From positions 1 through 64,000 of the IMG/VR virus record IMGVR_UViG_3300031746_000004: 64,000 nt of DNA. The stretch is one strand, 5' to 3'. This DNA comes from a virus. The notes below the pieces were generated by a model. The model saw only the letters and a program-made list of their open reading frames with translations. It was not told the DNA's origin and did no database searches. Positions 7,190-15,022 of this stretch are shown one piece after another. Position 1 is the stretch's first letter, and each line of letters begins with the position of its first letter. A program made the translations under genes and the position numbers.

Positions 7190-7332
7190 TTTTTATCTTT
7201 TTGATAATTTATACAATGTTCTTCTTCACATATAAATTCATCATTATCTGGATGATTACATAAAAAATTTTGTTCACAATCACATAGAGTTCTAAATTCG
7301 CATTTCTGAGAAAATTCTTCCCATACGTTCAT
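7186..7332 (-). CDS. Cysteine-rich small protein, 48 aa
   Basis: Six cysteines spaced through the chain (CEF, CDCE, CNH, CEEEHC) suggest a zinc-binding fold. The ATG at 7332 is preferred over one at 7389 because GAGGAG lies upstream. No family recognised. Confidence 0.5.
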   Translation of the reverse strand: MNVWEEFSQKCEFRTLCDCEQNFLCNHPDNDEFICEEEHCINYQKDKK

Positions 7333-7334
7333 AA

Positions 7335-7415
7335 TTACCATCTCCTCACAATAAAAATTACTCCCACTATTACTAATAAAAAAATCCAAATATCAATAAT
7401 TCCAACAATTATCAT
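7335..7415 (-). CDS. Membrane micropeptide, 26 aa
   Basis: A single hydrophobic helix with a terminal VRRW. The ATG at 7415 overlaps the upstream stop as ATGA. Another member of the one-helix peptide set. Confidence 0.4.
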   Translation of the reverse strand: MIIVGIIDIWIFLLVIVGVIFIVRRW

Positions 7416-7675
7416 TCGACATCTCCGTTAGTTTCTCTTGCTTCATCTTCTCTTTTATCTAAATAACGCCTTCTAAATTCATCTGCACAATGTTGAATTG
7501 CATAAACACAATCATGAAGGGTGGAATATCTATTTTCTCTGGTTGACATAAATTTCTTCATAAGAGTAAATACTAAATATTCCAAATCTCCTTTAGTTTC
7601 TATTCCAGTAGAAGATTTAATTGCTTTCATTATTATATAATATTTATCTCTTTGAGTTTGATTAATATAAGGCAT
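7412..7675 (-). CDS. Conserved phage protein (DUF6899-like), 87 aa
   Basis: MPYINQTQRDKY, KGDLEYLVFTLMKKFMSTRE and CADEFRRRYLDKREDEARE match a small family often seen in early regions of tailed phages and assigned only a DUF number. The protein is all-helical. Function unknown. Confidence 0.8.
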   Translation of the reverse strand: MPYINQTQRDKYYIIMKAIKSSTGIETKGDLEYLVFTLMKKFMSTRENRYSTLHDCVYAIQHCADEFRRRYLDKREDEARETNGDVE

Positions 7676-7676
7676 T

Positions 7677-7787
7677 TTATCTCCTATCTATTAATTCCTT
7701 TATCAATTCAATACCTAATGAAAATATTACAAACATTCCTACTAACCAAAAAAAACATAACATTATTATAACTATAACTTTTATCAT
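7677..7787 (-). CDS. Membrane micropeptide, 36 aa
   Basis: One long hydrophobic helix (residues 3-26) and a charged tail ELIKELIDRR. The ATG at 7787 overlaps the upstream stop as ATGA. Confidence 0.45.
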   Translation of the reverse strand: MIKVIVIIMLCFFWLVGMFVIFSLGIELIKELIDRR

Positions 7788-7858
7788 TTTAATTTTTTAG
7801 ATAATATATATAATAAACTTCCAATAATCGTTGCTATTAAAATCGCTAAAATTTTCAT
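7784..7858 (-). CDS. Membrane micropeptide, 24 aa
   Basis: A single hydrophobic helix ending in LSKKLK; the stop overlaps the next ATG (ATGA). Confidence 0.4.
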   Translation of the reverse strand: MKILAILIATIIGSLLYILSKKLK

Positions 7859-7859
7859 T

Positions 7860-8030
7860 TTATTCTTCCCTTGCAGATAAAATTAAACCACATTTCGAAC
7901 AAACTCGATTTAAACCTATTCCCTCGAAAGTATGATTTTTAATAATAATCTTAGGATTTTGGCATTTATTTACATCTATTGCTCCCTTTTCTTCTAAAAT
8001 AATTATTTCGGTATGACATTTTTTATCCAT
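7860..8030 (-). CDS. Zinc-ribbon protein, 56 aa
   Basis: An N-terminal CH pair, a central Cys and CSKCGLI near the C-terminus form a likely metal site. ATG at 8030 follows an AGGAG-like site. Function unknown. Confidence 0.5.
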   Translation of the reverse strand: MDKKCHTEIIILEEKGAIDVNKCQNPKIIIKNHTFEGIGLNRVCSKCGLILSAREE

Positions 8031-8041
8031 TTTCTTTTCTC

Positions 8042-8428
8042 CTATTTTATTTGATTTATTTCTTTTAAAAGGTCATCAAATACTTCTTTTCTTAAATTAC
8101 CATTGCTGTAAAAATCACGCCAAAATTGTCTGCGTCTTTGGCGATTAATTCCTGATTTTTCCATTTTTTCGTCAACGTATTTAAGTATTTTTATACAACG
8201 TTGAAGGTCTACTTTTATTTGTTGATATTTATTATATTCTTTTTTCTTTTTCTGATATTCTATATCGAAAACTAAAAATAAACTATTATATAATCTTATC
8301 AGTTCTCTTAAATAGGCTTTTCCTGTATCTCTAAATAGATAAATAATTTCTTTTAAAGATTTTTTAGTTTTTATCTGAGTAATTAAATATTTAATTAATC
8401 CTAAATGTAACTTAATTAATTGATTCAT
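8042..8428 (-). CDS. Helical basic hypothetical protein, 128 aa
   Basis: Lysine/arginine rich and predicted to be entirely helical, with a central coiled-coil-like stretch (about residues 55-95) and a motif NRQRRRQFWRDFYSNGNLRKE near the C-terminus. No family recognised. Confidence 0.6.
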   Translation of the reverse strand: MNQLIKLHLGLIKYLITQIKTKKSLKEIIYLFRDTGKAYLRELIRLYNSLFLVFDIEYQKKKKEYNKYQQIKVDLQRCIKILKYVDEKMEKSGINRQRRRQFWRDFYSNGNLRKEVFDDLLKEINQIK

Positions 8429-8530
8429 TTAAAGTATTCTCCTTCCATTTAAATAAAATCCTAATGAATTAGTTGTAAAACAAAAATGGTAATACTTATC
8501 AAAAATTCTAAACCATTTACTTATTGTCAT
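8429..8530 (-). CDS. Small aromatic protein, 33 aa
   Basis: The pattern KWFRIFDKYYHFCFTTNSLG resembles a 38-residue protein at 30080-30196 (KW, Y, F-T, S-G at similar spacing), so the two may be a family. The start overlaps the upstream stop as ATGA. Confidence 0.4.
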   Translation of the reverse strand: MTISKWFRIFDKYYHFCFTTNSLGFYLNGRRIL

Positions 8531-8649
8531 TTTCTCTCCTTTAAATATTTCTCTATATATTCTGCTAAACTTTCTACATCTTCTTCTATTAAAGAAGAAA
8601 TATTTCTTTTATCCCAATTTATAATAGCTTTTTTAATTTGTTTCTTCAT
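8527..8649 (-). CDS. Small helical protein, 40 aa
   Basis: First gene after the promoter-like element at 8654-8699, with a GGAGTAGG site before the ATG at 8649. The chain is a charged amphipathic helix pair (ISSLIEEDVESLAEYIEKYL). Function unknown. Confidence 0.5.
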   Translation of the reverse strand: MKKQIKKAIINWDKRNISSLIEEDVESLAEYIEKYLKERK

Positions 8650-8653
8650 TCCC

Positions 8654-8699
8654 TACTCCTTATAATTAAAGTATATACTATATTCCGCACCAAACCTAA
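8654..8699 (-). promoter_or_regulatory. Palindromic promoter-like element, class A copy 1
   Basis: The minus strand carries AGTATATACTTTAATTATAA, directly followed by the ribosome binding site. AGTATATACT is a perfect 10-bp palindrome. TTAGGT lies 18 bp upstream of TATACT, as in the copy at 28257. The same core occurs at 28257 and 30618, each time just before a start codon of the leftward unit, so this is probably a phage promoter/operator controlling 0.3-8.6 kb. A transcript from here would have almost no leader. Confidence 0.6.
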
Positions 8700-8737
8700 T
8701 CGTATTTTACCTATAATTAAAAAATTTCTATTTCTCA

Positions 8738-9259
8738 TTAAAATAAACTTTTTTGTTTTATTTCTTGTTTAGTTCCTGTATTTATTTCTTCAATATCAAA
8801 TCCTAATCGTTTAGCGTAATTTTTCATATTTAAAGATTTAGTTATTGTAGTTTTTACAAAAGTTTCGCTTGAATTAGACCCTGTAGTTTCTCTTCTTTTA
8901 CAACTATCTTCTAAAGTACAATAAAAATAATATAATTTTGTAGATACTTTTAATTTAGCAATAGCATCGAATACTTTAGTTTGATTTATTCTATCGCCTT
9001 CCATAATTATAGTATCGTAATTATTAATATTTTGGTTTATAAATTCTATAATTTGAGATTGAATTGTCATACTTAATACGTCCGTTCCACAACAACGTTT
9101 ATCAGAAGTGTAATCTCCTATCAAACAAATTTTATCTTGAGAAATAGTATGTTTAAACGGTTTCTCAATTAATTTTATAGGTTCTTTACAATAATTTTGT
9201 TTTACAAAAGTTGTTTTTCCTGAAGCACTTTGACCTATTATAATAATTATTTTATACAT
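8738..9259 (-). CDS. P-loop kinase, 5-hydroxymethyl-dU DNA kinase-like
   Basis: A 173-residue P-loop protein with Walker A GQSASGKT at residues 9-16, a central MEGDRI strand and a C-terminal part with RRETTG and a TKSLNMKNY helix. The MEGDR signature and its coupling to a transferase gene (13-nt overlap with 9247-10266) recall the kinases that phosphorylate 5-hydroxymethyluracil in phage DNA, the first step of thymidine hypermodification. Those reactions are known from Pseudomonas phage M6 and Salmonella phage ViI relatives. Here the role is inferred; another nucleotide kinase cannot be excluded. Confidence 0.7.
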   Translation of the reverse strand: MYKIIIIIGQSASGKTTFVKQNYCKEPIKLIEKPFKHTISQDKICLIGDYTSDKRCCGTDVLSMTIQSQIIEFINQNINNYDTIIMEGDRINQTKVFDAIAKLKVSTKLYYFYCTLEDSCKRRETTGSNSSETFVKTTITKSLNMKNYAKRLGFDIEEINTGTKQEIKQKSLF

Positions 9260-10266
9260 AAACTACCTTTTTTTGGTTCACATTTATTACATCTAATCTG
9301 ATATTTTTTAATATTAATACGAGATTGTAATTTATTATATTCAACTAAATTATCTTTATCAAAAATTTTTAATCTATTTTCTAATATAAAATTATCTATT
9401 GAAGTTATAGTATTAATTTTATATTGTTTATCTATTAATTTTAAATACATATCATCTAAATCCATATTTAAATAATAACTTCCTACTGCTATAGAATGAT
9501 AATTACATAATACTGTTTCTGTTTCGAACCAAGACATTTTGAAATCTTTTTTCCAAGGAACTTTACCCTCTACTAGCAATCCTATTTCTTCTGTCCATTC
9601 ATCTAATTTCATTGTTACAAATCTATAATTATCTTTAATCCATTTATGATTTTTTACATCTTGATTACATAATGCCAATATCGCTTCTCCTACTCCAGCT
9701 AATCGTTCTCTTACAAATAAATCTATACACCGTAAATCTATTTCGTCAGAAGTTTGAGTAATCAAATCAGAATATTTAAAAGCACTCCAAACTCCACCTA
9801 ATGGTAAATCTCTGATAGCTCGATTGATAGCTATAAATTTAGAAGCATCTTCGTCGGATTGAGTATTTTCTTCTATTATATATTTATCGAAATAATTACA
9901 TAAAGTTTTTTCTGGATATAAATATTTAATAAGTTTTTCTAATATTAAAGATAAACCTCCTGACCAATAAATTCCTCTTCTATCGCTACCTATTTTTATA
10001 TCTTTTAAATATTTATATTTCCATATTTCGTTTTTATAAGCTATTTCTAACGAAGGATAAGAAGTAAGTAATTCTAAAGTCCATGGTAAATTATAAACGT
10101 ACACATATAATAAACATCCCCATAAACGTTGTTCTTTATCGTAGTTATATTTATCGAAAAATTGTTTTAAAATAGGATATACAGGGTCTATGTCTCCGCT
10201 ATGAATAGAACAAACAGACATCGTAAAAAAATCTTTTTCTGTCATAGGATAAATTAATTTAGCCAT
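9247..10266 (-). CDS. Amino acid:DNA transferase-like protein
   Basis: This 339-residue helical protein has FIAINRAIRDLPLGGVWSAF followed by KYSDLI at about residues 144-169. That helical motif recalls the alpha-glutamyl/putrescinyl thymine pyrophosphorylase and amino acid:DNA transferase group, a glycosylase-like fold that replaces the pyrophosphate on phosphorylated hydroxymethyluracil with an amino acid or amine. A C-terminal C-x2-C and Cys (CNKC, then SLC) may bind zinc. It overlaps the P-loop kinase gene, and the PLP and radical SAM genes follow upstream. The family call is from memory of motif style and is not certain. Confidence 0.6.
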   Translation of the reverse strand: MAKLIYPMTEKDFFTMSVCSIHSGDIDPVYPILKQFFDKYNYDKEQRLWGCLLYVYVYNLPWTLELLTSYPSLEIAYKNEIWKYKYLKDIKIGSDRRGIYWSGGLSLILEKLIKYLYPEKTLCNYFDKYIIEENTQSDEDASKFIAINRAIRDLPLGGVWSAFKYSDLITQTSDEIDLRCIDLFVRERLAGVGEAILALCNQDVKNHKWIKDNYRFVTMKLDEWTEEIGLLVEGKVPWKKDFKMSWFETETVLCNYHSIAVGSYYLNMDLDDMYLKLIDKQYKINTITSIDNFILENRLKIFDKDNLVEYNKLQSRINIKKYQIRCNKCEPKKGSLCIK

Positions 10267-10399
10267 TTTTTATTATATGAGAAAGTTTCATATGTTCGCT
10301 ACTATTTTTACATAATTGGAGATTTTCGATTCTATCATCGTCTCTAATTTGATTGATATGATGAACTAATTCTTTACGACAATCTATACAACGATTCAT
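10259..10399 (-). CDS. Minimal HNH-type protein, 46 aa
   Basis: Contains CIDC, then HHINQIRDDDRIENLQL and EHMKLSH, the layout of an HNH homing-endonuclease active site reduced to its core. It sits between the transferase and PLP genes with its stop inside the next gene's start. At this length it may be a remnant rather than an active nuclease. Confidence 0.55.
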   Translation of the reverse strand: MNRCIDCRKELVHHINQIRDDDRIENLQLCKNSSEHMKLSHIIKNG

Positions 10400-10401
10400 T
10401 T

Positions 10402-11259
10402 CTAGCCACCTGCATTCCAAAATAAAACTTTATCACTTAAAATTTTTCTATTTTCTATTAACCACTTCCACGCTTTAGCATCGTATTGTAAATTACAAGG
10501 AAATTCTAAGGGATATATTGAACTTAAATCGTAATATTTCCAACCCATATCTATAAATTTTACTCTTTTTTGTTCTGTTGGAGTTAATTTAATAGGTTTT
10601 CTTTCTTGTATTAATATAGCATAAATAAAAATATTATTTATATTTTGTAAAAATCCTGTGCCTTGTAAAAGTCCTTGAAGTAATCCTCCAGTGGACATAC
10701 AAACTACAATTTCTTTAATATTAGTTAAATCTGTTTTTTTAACTTCTTGAGATATTCCTAATTTCATAAAACTTTTATCTCCGCCCAATGGAATCATATA
10801 TTGTACTTCATGACGATGTTTATACCAATGAATTTTAACCAAATATTTTCTATCATAAAAATGAATTTTAGCTCCATATTTTTCTATATCTTTTAATCTT
10901 AATTGAGATACTTCTCTAACTTCTTTAGGTAATTTTTCTATAGGTTTGCCCCAAATATGTAGTTCTAAATTTAAATATTTACAAATACTTGCTACACATT
11001 TTGCTGCTCTATAATCTCCTGCTTCTTCCCATCCTATAATAGTTAATCCTTGTTCTTTAATATTAGTTAATTCAGGAAGAAATCCTCTTGCCTTAGAAAA
11101 TCTTTCTACGTTACAACACATATCTTCTCTTTTCACAAAAATATTATATAGAGGATAATATTCTACAGGAGTATTTTCGTATAATTGAAAATTTTCGTAA
11201 GGAGTTATTACTCCTGCTTGTCTTCCGTAAGGATAGATATTTTCGACCAATCTTTCCAT
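10402..11259 (-). CDS. PLP-dependent enzyme, fold type II
   Basis: At 285 residues this resembles the tryptophan-synthase-beta/ACC-deaminase/threonine-synthase fold. VKREDM at residue 42, the likely cofactor lysine Lys56 in FSKARG, a PLGGDK loop near 158 and the phosphate-cradling STGG at 189-192 are all present. In thymidine-hypermodifying phages a PLP enzyme processes the amino acid attached to the base, so this is probably a tailoring step here. It overlaps the upstream radical SAM gene by 52 nt. The reaction is not determined by sequence. Confidence 0.75.
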   Translation of the reverse strand: MERLVENIYPYGRQAGVITPYENFQLYENTPVEYYPLYNIFVKREDMCCNVERFSKARGFLPELTNIKEQGLTIIGWEEAGDYRAAKCVASICKYLNLELHIWGKPIEKLPKEVREVSQLRLKDIEKYGAKIHFYDRKYLVKIHWYKHRHEVQYMIPLGGDKSFMKLGISQEVKKTDLTNIKEIVVCMSTGGLLQGLLQGTGFLQNINNIFIYAILIQERKPIKLTPTEQKRVKFIDMGWKYYDLSSIYPLEFPCNLQYDAKAWKWLIENRKILSDKVLFWNAGG

Positions 11260-12989
11260 TTTAATGCCTTTGCTTGTGGTAAAATAGAATTATTACAAGA
11301 TACTTTTCCTTTTTCTTCGCAATATAAACAATTACCATAGCAAGACTCTAAAGGTTCGAATCTTGACCCTCTTCTAACAAAAATAGGAACTCTTTTGCCG
11401 TGACATTGATGAGCAGTTGTAAAGGTTTCCCCTAAAGATTCTCCTGCAAGATTTATTTGTGAAGGTTTATATTCATAACATAATCCCATAGTCGCTTTAT
11501 CTTTCCAGATTGTAATAAATTTTTGATGTAATTTTTTTAACCATTCTAATCTAATTACATAATTAGTAGATATTTGATTACCTACATTTTGTCCAAATGT
11601 ATTATTAAAATATTCTAAACGTTCAGGATAATTAATAAATCTTTGTTGTAATTGTTGTTTAAAAGATTTATAATTTCCTATATCTTGTTCTACAAATTTA
11701 AAAATAAAATGTTTTACTCCTATAGATATACCTAATTCTATTAATTGTTCTAATTCTTCATAAGTTATTATGCCTGGAATTATAGGATTAACTTGCCAAC
11801 CAATATAAATTTTATCTGAAATATTTTTAATTTGAGAAAATATATCTTTTAAAGATGCTGCTCTCGGACTTAATCTTCGCCAAATTTCTTCGTTAGATGT
11901 ATTAATACTATATTGTAAATAAGAATATTTATTTTTTAGTAAATATTCTATTCCCCATTGAGGCACTATTTGTCTTGTTAAATAGAAAATAGGAAGTTGA
12001 TATTTTGTAAACACTTCGGATAAACGTTCGGTAATATGATAAATAGATTCTAAAGGATTAAAACATTCTGTAAAAGAAGAAATATAACCTATAGTAGCTG
12101 TTTTTAATTTATTTAAATCTTTATCTATTTTTTCTGGATAATAAGGGTCGACCGTTGTAGTGTGAGTTAATCTATATCCTCTCACTCCAAAATTAACGTA
12201 ACAATTATGAACTAAAATATTTTCAGCAAAAAAGTTTTCGGTGGTAGTTTGTAAATCATAAACTATTTGTTCTCCTTCTAATTTCTTAATCGATAATATT
12301 TTTACGCAATGAATAATTTCTAAATCCTCTATTTCTTTATTAAACATAGGATTATGAAGTTTCATAAAATCTCTTCTTTTAAAACGACTAGTTATATTTT
12401 GTAATTCAGTATAATCTAATAAAATATCTAATTCTATATCTAAATTATTAGCTTTGACCCAACCTCTATTTTCGGTATAAATTTTATGGTCTGAAGTAAC
12501 TTTAAGATTTTTTTTATTACTTAAAGTTATTTCTAGCAAATCTGATTTATAACCTCCCCATTTCCCTATAACTTTTGTAGGGATAGATATGTTATCCTTA
12601 AATCCCCAAATTAAATCTCCTACATTAATATCTTCTATCTTCTTAATACCTCCCGAAATTTTATTTTTACCATTTCTTATTACAGTTCTGATTGTAGTTC
12701 CTTCGCTTAAACAAAACACACAACCTACAGGACAAAATCCAGCATAAGGTCGAGTTAAAAATGCTTCTGAATAACAAGGTCGATTTCTTCTTCCTAAAGG
12801 TTCATGTTTATCTTTATACCAACCTCGTAATTGTGGAGATTTATTAGGTAATAATATATGAGGAATAGGTTTTTTATAAACTACATATTTACGAGTTTTA
12901 CCACCTTTGACTATAGCATAATTAACTTCTTCCGAAAGTCCTCTTAATTCGTTAATATTAGAAGGTTCTTTATAAGTAATATCTATCAT
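11208..12989 (-). CDS. Radical SAM enzyme (SPL-like) interrupted by an intein
   Basis: The 593-residue precursor contains a 170-residue intein (residues 93-262). The flanking exteins join to give CPVGCVFCYVNFG, a complete CX3CX2C cluster-binding motif, in a protein of about 423 residues similar to spore-photoproduct-lyase-like radical SAM enzymes. Such enzymes use a 4Fe-4S cluster and S-adenosylmethionine to start radical chemistry. A second cysteine group (CYGNCLYC) lies near the C-terminus and may bind another cluster. The ATG at 12989 follows GAAGGA by 6 nt and overlaps the upstream stop (ATGA). In the cassette it could rearrange the amino acid bound to the DNA base. Confidence 0.88.
   Translation of the reverse strand: MIDITYKEPSNINELRGLSEEVNYAIVKGGKTRKYVVYKKPIPHILLPNKSPQLRGWYKDKHEPLGRRNRPCYSEAFLTRPYAGFCPVGCVFCLSEGTTIRTVIRNGKNKISGGIKKIEDINVGDLIWGFKDNISIPTKVIGKWGGYKSDLLEITLSNKKNLKVTSDHKIYTENRGWVKANNLDIELDILLDYTELQNITSRFKRRDFMKLHNPMFNKEIEDLEIIHCVKILSIKKLEGEQIVYDLQTTTENFFAENILVHNCYVNFGVRGYRLTHTTTVDPYYPEKIDKDLNKLKTATIGYISSFTECFNPLESIYHITERLSEVFTKYQLPIFYLTRQIVPQWGIEYLLKNKYSYLQYSINTSNEEIWRRLSPRAASLKDIFSQIKNISDKIYIGWQVNPIIPGIITYEELEQLIELGISIGVKHFIFKFVEQDIGNYKSFKQQLQQRFINYPERLEYFNNTFGQNVGNQISTNYVIRLEWLKKLHQKFITIWKDKATMGLCYEYKPSQINLAGESLGETFTTAHQCHGKRVPIFVRRGSRFEPLESCYGNCLYCEEKGKVSCNNSILPQAKALKWKDWSKISILTEDKQE
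12204..12713 (-). mobile_element. Mini-intein in the radical SAM cluster motif
   Basis: The segment starts with Cys (CLSEGTTIRT, block A), has the block B motif VTSDHKIYT about 75 residues later and ends with block F/G (VYDLQ, ENFFAENILVHN) before a +1 Cys. These are the hallmarks of a class 1 intein. At 170 residues it lacks a full homing endonuclease; a stretch MKLHNPMFNKE near residue 117 looks like a NUMOD3 remnant of a lost HNH endonuclease. The intein's first Cys stands where the third cluster cysteine should be, and splicing replaces it with the +1 Cys. Confidence 0.9.
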
Positions 12990-14323
12990 AATATTCCTTC
13001 TTTTTTCCAACGAAATTCGTAAAGACGAGGAGAATATTCATAAATCAATAATCCTCTTTCGTCAACTTTTATTGGTTTTAATATTCCTTGATAATGAGAA
13101 TAAGGATTACAACCACTATTTAAATTATTCCAAGTATTTATAAACTCTCGAATATGACCTGTTTTTAATTGAGCATAATCTACTTGCCAATACTTTATAG
13201 AATCACCATAATATTTATATTCGGTAGCCCAATTATCCCACATTGTTTTTTCTATATCTTCAAATTTTAAATATTTATCTTTACCTTCACTAATCCAATA
13301 TCTTTTTCTTAATTCTTTTAAATGAAAAGTAATTTGTCCTTTACTAAAATTAGTAAGTTCTGGATTTATAGGATATTCGTCGGGGAGTCCGCAACAACAA
13401 CCTGAATAATTTAATTCTTTAAAATCAGGGTCGCTAATACTAATTCCTAATCCTAATTTTTTACAAGTTATATAAATACGTTTCATAAATATTTCTTTTA
13501 CATCTCGATTTAAACGTAAATAAGTACCTCTTTCGGTAGGAGAAAGTTTCTTATAAAAAGGTAAAATATCAAATCCTATTATATTACTTATATTTTTAAA
13601 TCTTTCTTTTAATAAAGGTGCTGCTCTTTCATCTATAGCAAAAAATTCCGTAGATATAGCTTTAGCTCCTGCTTGTTTAGCTTTAGTCAATAATTCTTCT
13701 AATCCTATATCTGTTATTCCTATAATAAAAGGTCGTAAACGTAATATAGTATAATATCCTAATTCCGACATTTTTTTAATTACCGATAATCGTTCCGAAG
13801 TAGAAGGAGTATTAGGTTCTATTTTTTTAGAAATTTCATCACTATTTGTAACTATAGAAAGTTGAAAAGCAAAATTTTTATACTTACTTCCTTCTTCAAA
13901 AATTTTCATATATTCTGGATTATCTAAAAACATCGATAAACCTTTAGTGGAAATTAAAGTGGGATAATGTAATTCTAATAAAGTTTTAATTATATCTAAT
14001 GTAATTTTATGTTTCTTTTCTATATAATCAAAACAATCTGTAAGACCTCCTATATGAAGAATAAATCGTTTAGAATAGAAATGTTGATAATAAGGATTAT
14101 CAATCTTTTTACCCATTATTAGTTCTCTAAAACTTTTAGGATTAACTAATTTTAATTCGGGTGATTTTTTACAGGCAGGATTTGTCGATGCAAATTGAGC
14201 AGCAAAACAATATTGACAACCGAAACTACATTTAGTAGTAGTATCGGCTGTTAAAGGAAGTGCACAATCAGTAAACTCTGAACTTATCCTACCAAATTTA
14301 TAATTATGTTTAAAATTTTCCAT
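12986..14323 (-). CDS. Radical SAM enzyme, second of the cassette
   Basis: A 445-residue protein with CSFGCQYC (Cys32, Cys36, Cys39), a CX3CX2C radical SAM cluster motif, then the barrel strands FILHIGGLTDCFD, LISTKG and FQLSIVTNSD typical of the SPL-like group. A CCCG cluster lies in the C-terminal third (about residue 305). It has no intein. It lies upstream of and overlaps the intein-bearing radical SAM gene, so the two are co-translated and may catalyse successive steps or act together. Substrate unknown; DNA-base tailoring is inferred from context. Confidence 0.85.
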   Translation of the reverse strand: MENFKHNYKFGRISSEFTDCALPLTADTTTKCSFGCQYCFAAQFASTNPACKKSPELKLVNPKSFRELIMGKKIDNPYYQHFYSKRFILHIGGLTDCFDYIEKKHKITLDIIKTLLELHYPTLISTKGLSMFLDNPEYMKIFEEGSKYKNFAFQLSIVTNSDEISKKIEPNTPSTSERLSVIKKMSELGYYTILRLRPFIIGITDIGLEELLTKAKQAGAKAISTEFFAIDERAAPLLKERFKNISNIIGFDILPFYKKLSPTERGTYLRLNRDVKEIFMKRIYITCKKLGLGISISDPDFKELNYSGCCCGLPDEYPINPELTNFSKGQITFHLKELRKRYWISEGKDKYLKFEDIEKTMWDNWATEYKYYGDSIKYWQVDYAQLKTGHIREFINTWNNLNSGCNPYSHYQGILKPIKVDERGLLIYEYSPRLYEFRWKKEGIL

Positions 14324-14324
14324 A

Positions 14325-14654
14325 TTATATATTTTCTAATAATTTAAATAATTCTAATATCAAACGAATATCCTTAATTTGTTTAGTATGAGGATTAAAT
14401 ATTAAGTATTTACCTAATAATTTTAAATCTTCTTCACTATCTACAAAAATTTCTATTTTATAACGTAATCCTTCTTCATTTTTAGCTAAAAGAGAAATTT
14501 TTTCTAATTTTTCGGGAGTAAGTACCCAAGATGCCTTATAAGTTGCTATATTTTCTGGAATACCTTCTTTTTCAAATTTATTTTTTAATTCGTTATATAC
14601 TTCCCATTTATTTCCCAAAGCTGTCTTAATATCTAAATAATCTGTTAATTTCAT
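14325..14654 (-). CDS. Hypothetical protein between cassette and clamp loader
   Basis: 109 residues with a helical N-terminal half (KTALGNKWEVYNELKNKFEK) and a beta-alpha C-terminal half (YKIEIFVDSEEDLKLLGKYL). No motif recognised. It overlaps the clamp-loader small-subunit gene by 4 nt (ATGA) and lies 2 nt from the radical SAM gene. Confidence 0.6.
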   Translation of the reverse strand: MKLTDYLDIKTALGNKWEVYNELKNKFEKEGIPENIATYKASWVLTPEKLEKISLLAKNEEGLRYKIEIFVDSEEDLKLLGKYLIFNPHTKQIKDIRLILELFKLLENI

Positions 14655-15022
14655 AATCCTAACTCCATTTTTAATTTTTCTTTGTCTAATAATTTATCTA
14701 TAAAAGGTTTAGTTAATTCTACTTCTCTTTTATTCCATTTCATTAATTTAATTAATTCTTCGGTAACTATATCTGTTGTTTCTGTAATTTTTTCAATCTT
14801 TTTAAAATAAGGTACTTTTCCTTGAGGAATGGTATAATATAAATTATAATATAAATGTAACGGATTAACGATAAATAAATAATTTAAAATATTACTCACT
14901 ATATCTTGTAACTTTTTATCTTGAGCAAGATAATATAAAATTATAACTAATTCTTCGGCAGTCGTAGTTTCTGGTAATTTATTCTTTAAATATAATGTAT
15001 TAATTAATTTAAAGTCAAACAT
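14651..15022 (-). CDS. Clamp loader small subunit (gp62-like)
   Basis: A 123-residue helical protein next to the clamp loader ATPase. The segment LYYNLYYTIPQGKVPYFKKI matches in layout the T4 gp62 region around FNYLMAAVPRGK, and the position between ATPase and downstream replication genes is as in T4-like phages. In T4 one gp62 joins four gp44 subunits to load the sliding clamp. It is shorter than T4 gp62 (187 residues). The call depends on this short match plus synteny. Confidence 0.65.
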   Translation of the reverse strand: MFDFKLINTLYLKNKLPETTTAEELVIILYYLAQDKKLQDIVSNILNYLFIVNPLHLYYNLYYTIPQGKVPYFKKIEKITETTDIVTEELIKLMKWNKREVELTKPFIDKLLDKEKLKMELGL

